Notes: generated from the letters alone by a model not told the origin. Positions 18,031 to 27,770 are shown, counted from the stretch's first letter. The stretch is DNA of 64,000 nucleotides from Litchfieldia alkalitelluris (GCF_002019645.1 NZ_KV917374.1:4166696-4230695), one strand, 5' to 3'. Numbers and translations are program-made.

Positions 18031-18945
18031 ATCTGGTGAACTATGTCCTAAGAGCTCTTGAATCGCAACTAATTCAGCAACCTTATTTAAGGTTAAAGTA
18101 GCAAAAGTGTGTCTTAAAACATGGGGACTTACTTTGTCTTGTAAACCTGCTTTTTGGGCAATTATATCTATTTCTCTTTGTATTCCTCGTTTAGATAATC
18201 TTCTATAAGGCTTTCTCTCTATAACCATCAAGGCTTCACAATTGTCATTTCTTCCTTTTATGTATTTACCTAAATGATACATAGCTCTATCGAAAAATAG
18301 ACTTCCCTTTGTTTATCACCTTTACCAATCACTAATATGCTCATATTTTGTAGATTGATATCAGCCCTAACTAATCCATGAACTTCAGACAATCTACAAC
18401 CCGTTGCATATAATATTTCTAGAAAAGCACGCTGCCTGACTGTATCGCAGGATTCTCTTAACATTTCTAGTTCTTCAATTGGTAATGATTTTGGAAGTCT
18501 GTATTCATCTTTTGGAGCTTTTAATTTGGTAGTTGGATCACGCTTAATATATTCTTCTGAAGCTAACCAACTAAAAAAACTCTTTAAAACAGTAATTTCT
18601 TTCTAATTGTGCTAATTTTTAAGGTCCCATCCTGACTTAAATACATTCTTACATCTGCTGTAGCTATGCCCTCGGCCTTCTTTTTTACGATATCAGCAAA
18701 CATACTTAATTCCATGAGGTAGTTGTCTAGAGTAATAGAACTTAAACCTTCCAGTTTTTTTGCTGAGATGAACAATTATATTTTATCCTCAAGGTCAGGA
18801 TGCACCTCACCTAATTCACTCTTTGAATATAATACTCTGATAGAACAGTAGATAATTTATTTTTTGTACTTTCCACTTCAAAATTAGGATACAAATCTTT
18901 TAAAGCAGTCACTAAATCTGATAATATTTGCTCACCTAGATTCAT
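18010..18945 (-). pseudogene. Tyrosine recombinase/integrase, broken
   Basis: The gene starts properly at ATG 18945 after AAGGAGAG but is then interrupted by stops and frame changes (near 18810, 18590 and 18275). Recognisable parts are an N-terminal SAM-like domain (LEGLSSITLDNYLMELSMFA) and a catalytic domain with the first arginine in ATGCRLSEVHGL. HVLRHTFATL supplies the HxxR box and LGHSSPDTT the last histidine. The nucleophilic tyrosine is lost where the gene fuses to the MFS remnant. It is a Xer/phage-type integrase, probably from a vanished mobile element. Confidence 0.8.
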
Positions 18946-19008
18946 AATAATCAACTCTCCTTAGTTCTTATTAATAACTAAGATTACCTATACAAACAGC
19001 AAAAATAC

Positions 19009-19137
19009 CAACTGAGTAAGTATGGGTCGCTTTTTTTGTCTTTGATTTCTTCATTTGAATAAGAAAGAGCCGATTACTTTTGGGGTAACCGGCTCATAAT
19101 AGTTGTGTATAGCTAGTATCCTTGTACTGCGTAGCAT
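19009..19137. mobile_element. Possible short TIR element
   Basis: A clear right terminus TACTGCGTAGCAT lies at 19125-19137, preceded by AGTATCCTTG as in other copies. The left end is uncertain: CTGAGTAAGTATGGGTC (about 19012-19028) loosely matches CTGCACAGTAAGAGTC of the 101-bp element at 33.6 kb. Between them a hairpin (GAGCCGATTAC / GTAACCGGCTC) resembles a terminator. Confidence 0.4.
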
Positions 19138-19346
19138 ATGACTTTGTTTCGTTTGTTAATCTTCTTCAATATATAGTACCCTTTTTTTGTTAAAGAGCTT
19201 CTGCTACTTCATATCTTCCAACTAATAATAATGTCCTTCAAACAATTATGCACTGTAAAATCAATTACCGGTGAATATAACCTCCTTATAAGGAAATAAT
19301 GAAATTGTACTTTTATAGCATTAAATCACTTGATAGGAGGATACAT

Positions 19347-19886
19347 ATGAAAGTTTTTGTGTTACACGCAAGTATGTATGGTCACACTAAAGCGTTGGCT
19401 AGTGTGATTGCCGATGGAGTTAAGCAAGTTGAAAACACAGAAGTCATTTTTCAATCAGTTGAGGAGACTGATCCTAATGATTTAAGGGATGCTGGAGCTA
19501 TCATCTGGGGATCATCCGGTTATTTTGGGGAGCCGAACCCTAAAATGGCAACTTTCTTTTCAAAATTAGGAGAATTATGGTTTACAGGTGCCCTACAAGG
19601 AAAAGTGGGTGGGGTTTTTGGTACAACATCCACACAACATGGTGGGGTTGAAAACATCTGCCGGGCCCTACAAACACCGATGCAACATCATGGTATGATT
19701 ATTGTTTCTAATACTGGACCATTAAATGAGGATCGTATGACATACGGTAATCCTTATGGAGCTACTGCTGTAATTCCTGTGGAAGCTTCACAAGATGCAC
19801 CAATGAATGTACCTAATGATGCTGAAATGTCTATTGCAAGAGAGTATGGAAAGTTGGTCACTGAAACTGCAAAAAAATTATCATAA
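19347..19886 (+). CDS. WrbA-type flavodoxin-like NAD(P)H:quinone oxidoreductase
   Basis: The 179-residue protein has a flavodoxin fold. The phosphate-binding loop for FMN is near the N-terminus (HASMYGHTKALA). The family motifs WGSSGYFGEPNPKM and GGVFGTTSTQHGG follow. Members reduce quinones by two electrons and protect against oxidative stress in the cytosol. The ATG at 19347 is preceded by TAGGAGG; a frame-compatible ATG at 19299 is not. A terminator follows at 19897. It stands as a single gene. Confidence 0.85.
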   Translation: MKVFVLHASMYGHTKALASVIADGVKQVENTEVIFQSVEETDPNDLRDAGAIIWGSSGYFGEPNPKMATFFSKLGELWFTGALQGKVGGVFGTTSTQHGGVENICRALQTPMQHHGMIIVSNTGPLNEDRMTYGNPYGATAVIPVEASQDAPMNVPNDAEMSIAREYGKLVTETAKKLS

Positions 19887-19896
19887 TCCATTATTC

Positions 19897-19918
19897 CCCA
19901 CCTTATTGGTGGGTTTTT
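19897..19918 (+). terminator. Terminator of the WrbA-like gene
   Basis: CCCACC and GGTGGG enclose TTATT and are followed by TTTTTAAT, 11 bases after the stop. Confidence 0.85.
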
Positions 19919-19998
19919 AATACATATTTTTCTTCAAGCTCAATTAATTGGCATTAAAAGCAGATTATTCTGTATTCTAATAATAAGGCTGTGATTAG

Positions 19999-20266
19999 AT
20001 GAGTGGACCAATCGAATTGACCGAAATAACAATAATACAAAAGGATACTGCTAATAAAATCCGACAAGCAAATATAAGCGGATTCGAGGAACCCGTATTT
20101 TATGGTGTGCATGGTGGAGTTATAATCGAACTCAAAAAGATTTACCTTTTTTTGAAGATAGATCTTTTTTATTGCCCTTTATGAAAGATGGGTCATGCAT
20201 TAACATGGTTTACGCTGTCTATTTAAATCTAGAAAGAAGAAAAGACCAAACCACTATTGTGATTTG
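19999..20266 (+). pseudogene. Frameshifted small gene of unknown function
   Basis: From ATG 19999 the frame reads MSGPIELTEITIIQKDTANK and on to FYGVHGG. Near 20115-20125 good coding sequence seems to continue in another frame: YNRTQKDLPFFEDRSFLLPF through YLNLERRKDQTTIVI to a stop near 20266. The reading in two frames suggests one ~88-residue protein with a frameshift. I do not recognise the family. The original frame continues to 20184, so a 61-residue product is also possible. Confidence 0.4.
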
Positions 20267-20278
20267 ATCTTCAAGTTT

Positions 20279-21217
20279 TTACTTCTTTACGCGAATGACA
20301 ATTTTCCCGCGTGCATGATGTGTTTCACTTAGGTCATGTGCTTCTTTTAGAGATTGTTCACTAAAGTCAAATGTTTTACCGATAACCGGCTTCACTTTAC
20401 CCTCTACATATAAGTCAGCTAATTTCTGTAGCTGTTCGCCATTCGGCTCTAACCAAACGAATCCAGCTTCAGCGTTAAAACTTGCTGCCTCCTCTGCAGA
20501 AGGTGGTTGGACAATAGAAACTAGCTTTCCTTTCTCTTTTAGAACTTTATAGCTTTTTGACTGAATGTCTCCACCCATAGAGTCTAATACAAGATCGAGT
20601 CCATTTAACACCTCGCTGAAATCATTTTCTTTATAATTAATGACCTCATCTGCACCAAGCGATTTTAGAAATTCAATATTATTCTCACTAGCGGTTGTCG
20701 CAACATAAGCACCCAAGCTTTTGGCGATTTGAATGGCAAATATTCCAACCCCACCTGCACCAGCATGAACTAATACCTTTTCCCCTTTTTGAATATTTCC
20801 AAAGTCTACAAGACATTGCCATGCGGTTAACCCAGCTAGAGGAATAGATGCAGCTTCTTCAAAGCTCATTTTTTCTGGCATTCTTGCAAGTAAATTAGTA
20901 TCTACAGATAGGTATTCTGCATACGTTCCTCGATTTGTAGTTGCAGGACGAGTAAATACACTGTCACCTACCTTAAAATCTGTTACATTGCTTCCTACTT
21001 CCACAACGACACCCGCTGCATCCCATCCTAAAATGATTGGGAATTCAAATGGAAGCATTTCTTTTAAATAACCAGCTCGAACCTTCCAGTCAATTGGGTT
21101 AATAGAAGTTGCATGCACTTCTACTAAAACTTGATTCTCCGAGATGCTTGGTCTTTCAATATTTTTCTCTACTAAAACGTTTTTATCTCCATATTCTTCA
21201 ATAACTATTGCTTTCAT
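20279..21217 (-). CDS. Zinc-independent MDR quinone oxidoreductase
   Basis: The 312-residue protein is a medium-chain dehydrogenase/reductase of the quinone oxidoreductase class. An N-terminal GroES-like domain (about 20-115, with HATSINPIDWKVRAGYLK) is followed by a Rossmann domain with VHAGAGGVGIFAIQIAKSLG. The structural and catalytic zinc ligands are absent. It reduces activated double bonds or quinones with NADPH. The ATG at 21217 follows GAGGGGGAA; an in-frame start 60 bases up overlaps the upstream gene. It is the second gene after an old yellow enzyme gene (16-base gap) and is likely controlled by the TetR repressor at 22604. Confidence 0.85.
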   Translation of the reverse strand: MKAIVIEEYGDKNVLVEKNIERPSISENQVLVEVHATSINPIDWKVRAGYLKEMLPFEFPIILGWDAAGVVVEVGSNVTDFKVGDSVFTRPATTNRGTYAEYLSVDTNLLARMPEKMSFEEAASIPLAGLTAWQCLVDFGNIQKGEKVLVHAGAGGVGIFAIQIAKSLGAYVATTASENNIEFLKSLGADEVINYKENDFSEVLNGLDLVLDSMGGDIQSKSYKVLKEKGKLVSIVQPPSAEEAASFNAEAGFVWLEPNGEQLQKLADLYVEGKVKPVIGKTFDFSEQSLKEAHDLSETHHARGKIVIRVKK

Positions 21218-21233
21218 CTGTTGATTCCCCCTC

Positions 21234-22394
21234 TTAATTACAAATACCGTCAGGACCGCACTCCATTCCTTCACCAAAAAACTTAATTTGTGGCTTTACC
21301 TCAAATTCTTTTAAAGAAGCTTGTGGTAATAGGATCTTTTGAAAGTCAAATTCCTCTAACTCCTTATCATTTTTCACTTTGTTAGCCCAATCTTGATTCG
21401 CGAGTGCAGCTTTCCCGACTGTTACAATATCTGCTTTTCCTTCATTAAGCAGCGCTTCAGCTGCAGTTGGATTGCCTAATGAACCATTTGCTATAACAAC
21501 TGTATTCGTATATTTTTTCACGAGTTCTGTAAGAGATGGACCAGTCTCTCCAAACGCAGGTGCAGCCGCATTCGGCTCAGCAATATGGATATAGTCAACG
21601 CCTGCTTCTACTAATTTGGTGAAAATGAGTTCAGCGTCAGAATCGCCACCTTTCCATTTATGATCAGAATCGTTTACCTTCGCCTGGGAAAGACGAATTC
21701 CTACTGGGTAATCGGCACCTACAGCTTCACGAACAGCTTTCACTACCTCGATTGGTAGGCGAAGGCGATTTTCAAGAGAACCACCATATTGGTCCAGACG
21801 TTGATTTGTATAGTCCGTTAAAAATTGATCAAGAACATATCCGTTTGCTCCGTGTACTTCGATGCCATCAAAGCCTGCTTCCTTGGCATTTTTAGCAGCA
21901 ACTACAAATCCTTTTATGACATCTGTAATGTCAGCTTCCGTCATTTCCTTCGGTAGAGCAAACTCTCCACTCCCACCATAGAAGCCGAGCTGTTCCCCCT
22001 TTGGTTTTACAGCAGAAGGACCAGCGGTTTCAGAAGTGAAGCGATTTCCTTGTGACAATGCACCTGCATGCATGAGCTGTACGAAGATCTTAGCCCCTTG
22101 TTGTTTTACAGACTTCGTTACTTTTTTCCATGCATTAATTTGTTCATCATTGATAATTCCTGGTTGATTGAAATAACCTTGGCTATATTGATTGTCTGTA
22201 TAAGTACCCTCTGTTAGGATCAGGCTAAAACCGCCGTTTGCAAAATTGGTATAATATTGAGCCATTTCTTCTGTTGCTACTCCTTCTGGTGTAGCACTTG
22301 TACGTGTCATAGGAGCTAAGCCGATACGATTAGATAATTGAATATCTTTTATATTGGTTGGTGAAAATAAAGTCGAAAATTTTTCTAGTGTCAT
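21234..22394 (-). CDS. NADH:flavin oxidoreductase, old yellow enzyme family
   Basis: This 386-residue FMN enzyme has the OYE TIM barrel. The start of the barrel is SNRIGLAPMTRTSA and the substrate-binding His/Asn pair lies in VHGANGYVLDQFL. The signature FLTDYTNQRLDQYGGSLENR is complete. The C-terminus ends in CGPDGICN. It reduces electrophilic alkenes and nitro compounds. The ATG follows GAGGTAATC. It begins an apparent operon with the MDR reductase and is preceded by a palindromic operator. TetR repressors often control such genes in response to reactive electrophiles; that is inference here. Confidence 0.88.
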   Translation of the reverse strand: MTLEKFSTLFSPTNIKDIQLSNRIGLAPMTRTSATPEGVATEEMAQYYTNFANGGFSLILTEGTYTDNQYSQGYFNQPGIINDEQINAWKKVTKSVKQQGAKIFVQLMHAGALSQGNRFTSETAGPSAVKPKGEQLGFYGGSGEFALPKEMTEADITDVIKGFVVAAKNAKEAGFDGIEVHGANGYVLDQFLTDYTNQRLDQYGGSLENRLRLPIEVVKAVREAVGADYPVGIRLSQAKVNDSDHKWKGGDSDAELIFTKLVEAGVDYIHIAEPNAAAPAFGETGPSLTELVKKYTNTVVIANGSLGNPTAAEALLNEGKADIVTVGKAALANQDWANKVKNDKELEEFDFQKILLPQASLKEFEVKPQIKFFGEGMECGPDGICN

Positions 22395-22476
22395 GATTTT
22401 TGATTACCTCCATATATTTCTCTCCTGTAGGTTGTTTTTCAATGCCCAAAGTTATTCTTAACTTTTAAAATAAAAC

Positions 22477-22496
22477 TGTACCAACAGGTAGGTACA
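22477..22496 (-). promoter_or_regulatory. Palindromic operator and promoter of the OYE operon
   Basis: TGTACC and GGTACA are arranged as an inverted repeat (TGTACCAACAGGTAGGTACA) about 85 bases upstream of the OYE start. On the minus strand it overlaps a plausible -35 (TTGTAC) followed by a TATTTT-type -10. This is a likely target of the TetR regulator encoded just upstream. Confidence 0.6.
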
Positions 22497-22510
22497 AAAG
22501 AGTTTAACAA

Positions 22511-22566
22511 AAAAAGAAAAACGGAGTCAACGTAAATGCTTGGTTTTCATCCGTTTTTCTTATTTT
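22511..22566 (-). terminator. Terminator of the TetR gene
   Basis: AAAAACGGA pairs with TCCGTTTTT over a ~26-base loop, with T-rich tails on both sides. It separates the TetR gene from the OYE promoter. Confidence 0.65.
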
Positions 22567-22603
22567 CCTTTTCATATAGATTACGTAATGTTCCATACTG
22601 ACT

Positions 22604-23179
22604 TTATATTCGATATTCAAATTGAATCATTTCGATAATATCCCGAAACACTTCTACGTCCTGTTTACATTTCATTAATAAAATGCCCCCCTCAATTGTG
22701 GCAATCATTGCACGGGCTTTTTTCACAGTGTTTAGTTTAGATGAGATCTCACCATTTTGCTTCATCTCATCAAGAGTCTGTTGAACTTTTTCCACCCACT
22801 GTTCAAAAAAACGTGCTAACTTCTCTCTAAATATTGGATCATGCTCACTTAATTCAATCGCTAGGTTACCAAGGGGACATCCCCGCTTCCCTTCATGTTC
22901 TAGCTGTAATATTAGAATTTTATCGAGCATTTTCTTTAGCTTCACTTTCGGAGGAAGAGGTTGGTCAAGGATGTTGTCAAACAGACCTTCTGCCATTTCC
23001 AAAATAATATGATCAATAACCGCTTCTCCTAAATCCCACTTCGACTTAAAATAATGATAGAACTGCCCCTTCCCAATCCCTGTTTCTGTTAAAACTTCAC
23101 CAAGCTTTGTGTTCTCGTATCCTTTGCAGTGAAATAGAGTGGCAACTGTGCAAATAATATCATTTTTCTTTGAAGTCAT
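22604..23179 (-). CDS. TetR-family transcriptional repressor
   Basis: The 191-residue protein has an N-terminal TetR helix-turn-helix (about 5-50). It reads IICTVATLFHCKGYENTKLG, then VLTETGIGKGQFYHYFKSKWD. A helical ligand-binding domain follows, with a single cysteine in GKRGCPLGNLAIEL like that of YxaF/LmrA-type or redox-sensing TetR proteins. The ATG follows GAGGAGG. It lies upstream of, and on the same strand as, the OYE and MDR genes, and the palindrome at 22477 is its probable operator. Confidence 0.85.
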   Translation of the reverse strand: MTSKKNDIICTVATLFHCKGYENTKLGEVLTETGIGKGQFYHYFKSKWDLGEAVIDHIILEMAEGLFDNILDQPLPPKVKLKKMLDKILILQLEHEGKRGCPLGNLAIELSEHDPIFREKLARFFEQWVEKVQQTLDEMKQNGEISSKLNTVKKARAMIATIEGGILLMKCKQDVEVFRDIIEMIQFEYRI

Positions 23180-23315
23180 TTGATTAACGCCTCCTCTCCT
23201 AATCCTACTTTTTTAAAGATGTTAGCTTCTAGTTTACATTCTTTTCTTTTTCATGGCATCCTTTTAATTCAATTATATGTACTTTTTTAACTAAGTCTTC
23301 TAAATAGGATTGTCT

Positions 23316-25237
23316 TTACTGCGCAGTATGAGTCTAATATGCATAAAGAATAACGATGTAACTTTTTCCACTGTCAGTTTTGACCTTTCTGCTATTACCC
23401 TTTTTATGTAAATAAACAAAAAAATTGTTCCCTGATCTGGAAACAATCTTTTTATAGTTGACCATATGGTGTTACCAATTCGTTTTTTTCTTTTACCTAT
23501 AGAAGATAAACAACTTCACTGTCTCAGTAGATGTAAAAAATTCTTAAAGATAGAGGTGAGTTTGATTGTTTTTTCTTCTAGAAATAATGACTTAAATAAT
23601 ATATTGGATACCTAAGACAATGAAAGCCCTACCTCTCTTTCATCCTTACGGCTCCTTGTCCGTGCCAGTGTGAATCAGGATTACAAAAATCCAGTTTATC
23701 GAACTATTCATACGTTCGTAAAAGACTTAAATAATAAAAATGGATTAGATGATAGAATAACAAAAGAGGTTAATGCTCTAAAGGTGAGTTGAAGAAGTTG
23801 AATGTCTTTGAAGAGATCTATTTTTAATAATAAACATATTCCCCAAAAGATCATGATATTTTCGGGAGGTAATACATTATCTTAATTAACCTAAAGAGAA
23901 ACTTTTTATTTGATTTTCAGTAATCCCTTTAATTAATCCCAGTTCACTATTCAAAAATTCATGTGCATGATCTAACATTTTTTTTTCGCTTGTATTAAGT
24001 GTTTTTTCTTTCTTCATACGCATTAAATCACGTACAACTTCAGCACATTCTTGTATTTTACCAGTTTTTATTTTGTCCGCGTTCACTTTATACCTTTGTT
24101 TCCATGGCAGTAATCTGTCTGATTCTCCATGCTGAAAAACGTGCATGATTTGTTTTAATGCAGTTAAGTCAGTAACAGGGCGTATACATGAACTCAATAT
24201 TTTACCCGTAGGAATCATGACTTCCATTTTACCGATTAACAATTTTATGACATAGTACTGTTGTTTGTCCCCTGAGATTTCCTTTTCTTCTATGGCTTTA
24301 ATTATACCTGCTCCGTGCATTGGATAAACAATGTTATCGCCAATTTGAAACAAATAATCCACCTCCATTTATGGTAACCTACCTAACCTTAACACATATA
24401 TTATTTTTTATCAAATTTATTATAATATCATAAATTTATTTTTAGAGTCAACTACTTTTATCTGAAAATCAAAAAAAACAAATTCAATAGTAATTGTGTC
24501 GGATTACCAATAAATGGAAAGTTAATTTTCCCGCGTATATTCTGTAACCTTTACTAACCTTAAAATTCTTAATATAAATAGGCTCTCCCTTACTTCAATA
24601 ACAATAATGGAGAGGGCTTTTTGTGAATTCATGCTCTCAACAGGATGCCGTATAGGAGAAGATAAATCTCCATTTATAGTGTTTTCACTTTACCATCCTT
24701 TTCTTCAAGGTAACGTTCCACGTTTTATACCAAACCCTTGCAATTCACTTTAAGGAAATTAATTGTTTTGTATTATTAGAGCCTTCGCAAGAATAAAAGA
24801 ATTTCAACTTTTGTTTTATAGCAACCATCTAGGAAAAGCCCAAAATCAAAAGAAGTTGAAGTACATTTTCTCAAAAAAATCACTTCAAATTTCACTAGTC
24901 ACAAAAAACAAATGCTCAACTTTTTGCGACAGCCATTGAGGCGGGTGCTGCAACTCTAACCGCATTAGGTCAAATCGCTGCGATTTGGGTTGGTGGAGGA
25001 ACTCTTGTTCCTTGGGCATTGATTCCTGCAACGGCTATTTGTGGGGTCGATCCGTTTGAGCTTGCAAGACGGAACTTGTTGCCGGTTGTGAATGGATTGG
25101 TTGTGACCACCATTGTGGCGATGTTTTTGATATAGTTATAGAAAAAACCTCTCACTTAGTGGGAGGCTAATTTTTTGGAACTCTGTCTAACAGAGATTGC
25201 AAGTCGTGATGAACAGTATTTTTGTACTATGCAGCAA
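23316..25237. mobile_element. TIR element carrying a CarD/YdeB gene, copy 2 (1922 bp)
   Basis: The left terminus TTACTGCGCAGTA (23316-23328) and right terminus TACTATGCAGCAA (25225-25237) bound a composite. A short left arm is followed by the CarD module (about 23355-24655), then ~250 bp of non-coding DNA. The longest dispersed yhfA-tail copy comes next (about 24918-25240), with stop, terminator and right tail. In this copy the CarD module is not inside the yhfA segment but left of it, unlike copy 1. The junction ACTAGTCAC...CAAATGCTCAAC shows the common yhfA breakpoint. Confidence 0.65.
23886..24353 (-). CDS. ydeB: CarD/CdnL-family regulator, YdeB-like, copy 2
   Basis: This is a near-identical duplicate of the gene at 14729 and differs at the last residue (Gly for Ser). 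The CarD domain starts at TTG 24353 after GGAGGTG, giving MFQIGDNIVYPMHG, and the helical C-terminal half contains EVVRDLMRMKKEKTLNTSEK. The upstream ~160 bases, with any promoter, are also duplicated, so both copies can be expected to behave alike. It probably binds RNA polymerase. As duplicated cargo of a TIR element it may have been moved from its native place, which is not visible here. Confidence 0.82.
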   Translation of the reverse strand: MFQIGDNIVYPMHGAGIIKAIEEKEISGDKQQYYVIKLLIGKMEVMIPTGKILSSCIRPVTDLTALKQIMHVFQHGESDRLLPWKQRYKVNADKIKTGKIQECAEVVRDLMRMKKEKTLNTSEKKMLDHAHEFLNSELGLIKGITENQIKSFSLG

Positions 25238-25293
25238 TTGGATCTGTTTTTTTATCATTTGAACTGGGTTCGTCTCCTAACCATAGTTACCTC

Positions 25294-26409
25294 TTAAAGA
25301 TTACCACCATTATTTAGTATTGATACTTGCCCAGCTTCTTCAACAATAATAGCTCTTTCTTGTGCGTCAATACATAACTCCGCTGCCTTAAACGCATGCT
25401 CCTGCGTCATCGCATGTTCAGTTCCGTTTAAACAGTCTAATATAAATTGACCGAAGAATGGGAAGCCTACTTGACCAGACACTTCAAAGTGCTTTTCTCC
25501 TTCTTTATTTACTAGGTATAGGTGATCACCTGAGCTACTACGGGCAATATCAATATACTTTCTCACCTCAATATACCCTTCTGTACCTAAAATAAGCGCA
25601 CGACCGTCTCCCCAAGTTCCAAGGCCATCTGGAGTAAACCAATCAACTCTAAAATAGAACGTTGCCCCGTTATCAGCTACTAATGTTGCATCTCCGTAAT
25701 CCTCAAATTGTGGATATTGTTTATGGTTATAATTAGCCACTTTACTATGAAGTACTTCCGCATCCTTTGCTCCAGTGTAATGCAAGAATTGTTCGATTTG
25801 GTGACTGCCTATATCACATAGGATGCCGCCGTACGCTTCCGGGTCAAAAAACCAATTCGGTCTACTAGCAGCATTAGCCCGGTGAGGTCCGGTACCAATG
25901 ACTTGTATTACTCTTCCAATTGCACCTTGATCAATGAGCTGCCCTGCAAAAATTGCACTTTCCACGTGAAGTCGTTCACTATAGTAGATTCCCCACTTTA
26001 GTCCTGTTTCTTCGACTTTTTTCCGGGCTAATTCAATTTGTTCCTTTTTTGTAAATGCCGGTTTATCTGTAAAGTAATGCTTACCGTGATCAAGCGCTCG
26101 TAACCCTAGTTCATGGCGATGCACTGGAATATTAGCACTTGCAATTAATTGAATAGATGAATCTTTCAGAATGTCATCTTCTGAATGTGCAGGGTCAACA
26201 CCCGGATACTTCTCACAAAAGCCTTTGACCTTCTCAGGGTCTGGATCATAAACTGTCACTAACTCCCCACCAGCTTCAATCAGACCATTGCACATTCCAT
26301 AAATATGGCCATGGTCTAAGCCAATAGCGGCGAACCGAAATTCTCCTTCTCCTACCACTTTGTCTACGTTTCCTTCGGGTGCGTAATTCATCCCATCTTG
26401 TTTATTCAT
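25294..26409 (-). CDS. Gfo/Idh/MocA-family oxidoreductase
   Basis: The 371-residue protein has an N-terminal Rossmann domain (FRFAAIGLDHGHIYGMCNG), a DKP motif in place of the usual EKP (KHYFTDKPAFTKKE) and a C-terminal substrate domain ending near residue 360. The family oxidises or epimerises sugars and cyclitols with NAD(P). The start at ATG 26409 suits AAGGAAGGAG better than the ATG six bases upstream. It is the second gene of a pair with the dehydrogenase at 26442 (32-base gap). The histidine-rich DHGHIYG near the cofactor loop is unusual. The substrate is unknown, probably a sugar derivative. Confidence 0.82.
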   Translation of the reverse strand: MNKQDGMNYAPEGNVDKVVGEGEFRFAAIGLDHGHIYGMCNGLIEAGGELVTVYDPDPEKVKGFCEKYPGVDPAHSEDDILKDSSIQLIASANIPVHRHELGLRALDHGKHYFTDKPAFTKKEQIELARKKVEETGLKWGIYYSERLHVESAIFAGQLIDQGAIGRVIQVIGTGPHRANAASRPNWFFDPEAYGGILCDIGSHQIEQFLHYTGAKDAEVLHSKVANYNHKQYPQFEDYGDATLVADNGATFYFRVDWFTPDGLGTWGDGRALILGTEGYIEVRKYIDIARSSSGDHLYLVNKEGEKHFEVSGQVGFPFFGQFILDCLNGTEHAMTQEHAFKAAELCIDAQERAIIVEEAGQVSILNNGGNL

Positions 26410-26441
26410 ATACATGCTCCTTCCTTGGTAATTTTGACCTT

Positions 26442-27596
26442 TTATTCATACTTTCCACCAGTGGTAATCGTATTCGTATCAAAGTTCTCTACCACATTTG
26501 TTTTTTCATAAAAATGCGTAACATTTTTCAACATACCTTCTCTTGAATAGAAAGGATCATCCTTCTCTAATGGAAGTGTAACCTTCTCTTCTAGGCTAGA
26601 GGATTTATAGATAGCTGTGATTAATTCAAGAGTTTGACGACCTTGAATTCCATCTACGAGAACATCTTTTACCCCTTTAATGGCTTGCAACACATCAAAG
26701 ATTTGCCCGGTATGTCCTTCATAAGGAATGGATTCTTGCGCATTATATGCCTGTTGAATCTCCTGTTCACGTTTGGCATCATGTTCTGGGAAACCATTTT
26801 CTAACGACTTGGAAGCTTTCACTTTCCATGGAACAGAGACACGTGCATGCTTCCCTTGAAATATAAGTTGTTGCTCTTCACCATGATGAACAACAGAACT
26901 AGTTATTTGTGCCAAGGTACCATCATTATATTTACAGATGGCAATAGATAGATCTTCTACTTCCGCATTATCGTGAGACGTATTGGTCGTAATAGCGGTT
27001 ACTTCCGATGGCATACCATTCATCCATTTAAAAATATCAATGTGATGAACTGCATGATTCAACGTACATCCACCACCTTCTTTTTCCCATGTTCCTCTCC
27101 ACCACAAATCATAATAGCTATGGCCTCTCCACCAGAAAGAATCCACCTGAGTATGAACAATCGGTCCCATTAGTTTTGTATCAAGAACACCCTTCAATTT
27201 CATCATTGGGTTTGTAAATCGATTTTGGGCAATAACAGATAAAATTTTATTATTTCGTTCGGCTGCATCATTCATAGCATCACATTCTTCTAGAGATGCC
27301 GCCATCGGCTTTTCTACTAACACATGCTTACCATGATCTAAGAAGTTAACTGCAATTTCAGCATGTGTATACGGTGGCGTACAAACCGATACTAGATCAA
27401 TGTCATTTCGACTCAGAAGACTTGTATAGTCGTTATAAATGTCCGCATTAAGATTAAATTCCTCTGCTCTAGACTTGGCCTTTTCAGAATAAATGTCACA
27501 GATTGCAACAATCTCACAATCTTGGTTTAAATCTAAATAGCCTTTAATATGAGTAGCTGCGATAGCACCGGATCCAATAATTGCAACATTAATCAC
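26442..27596 (-). CDS. Gfo/Idh/MocA-family oxidoreductase
   Basis: The 384-residue protein begins with a cofactor loop INVAIIGSGAIAATHIKGYL. It carries the canonical EKP motif in KHVLVEKPMAAS and a C-terminal domain with NHAVHHIDIFKWMNG, whose histidine/aspartate cluster is typical of the catalytic site. It likely oxidises a sugar, myo-inositol-like compound or sugar acid. Translation starts at GTG 27596 after AAGGAGTG. It leads a two-gene operon; an AraC-type gene on the same strand is upstream, and a cre-like site lies 127 bases before the start. Confidence 0.85.
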   Translation of the reverse strand: MINVAIIGSGAIAATHIKGYLDLNQDCEIVAICDIYSEKAKSRAEEFNLNADIYNDYTSLLSRNDIDLVSVCTPPYTHAEIAVNFLDHGKHVLVEKPMAASLEECDAMNDAAERNNKILSVIAQNRFTNPMMKLKGVLDTKLMGPIVHTQVDSFWWRGHSYYDLWWRGTWEKEGGGCTLNHAVHHIDIFKWMNGMPSEVTAITTNTSHDNAEVEDLSIAICKYNDGTLAQITSSVVHHGEEQQLIFQGKHARVSVPWKVKASKSLENGFPEHDAKREQEIQQAYNAQESIPYEGHTGQIFDVLQAIKGVKDVLVDGIQGRQTLELITAIYKSSSLEEKVTLPLEKDDPFYSREGMLKNVTHFYEKTNVVENFDTNTITTGGKYE

Positions 27597-27722
27597 TTAA
27601 AATCACTCCTTATAATACTTGATATAACTGCATTTCAATAATGCTTACAATAAGTATTCTATTTAAGTTTGATTTGAAAAACATTGTATTTATTGCTTTA
27701 TATATTGCAGATATTGCTTTGT

Positions 27723-27736
27723 TGCAATCGCTTACG
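27723..27736. promoter_or_regulatory. Possible catabolite-response element (cre)
   Basis: TGCAATCGCTTACG resembles the CcpA operator consensus TGWAANCGNTNWCA, with mismatches at the third and last bases. It lies upstream of the Gfo/Idh/MocA pair, which would fit carbon catabolite repression. Confidence 0.4.
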
Positions 27737-27770
27737 TATAAAACACCAACACAACAACATCACAGATAAA

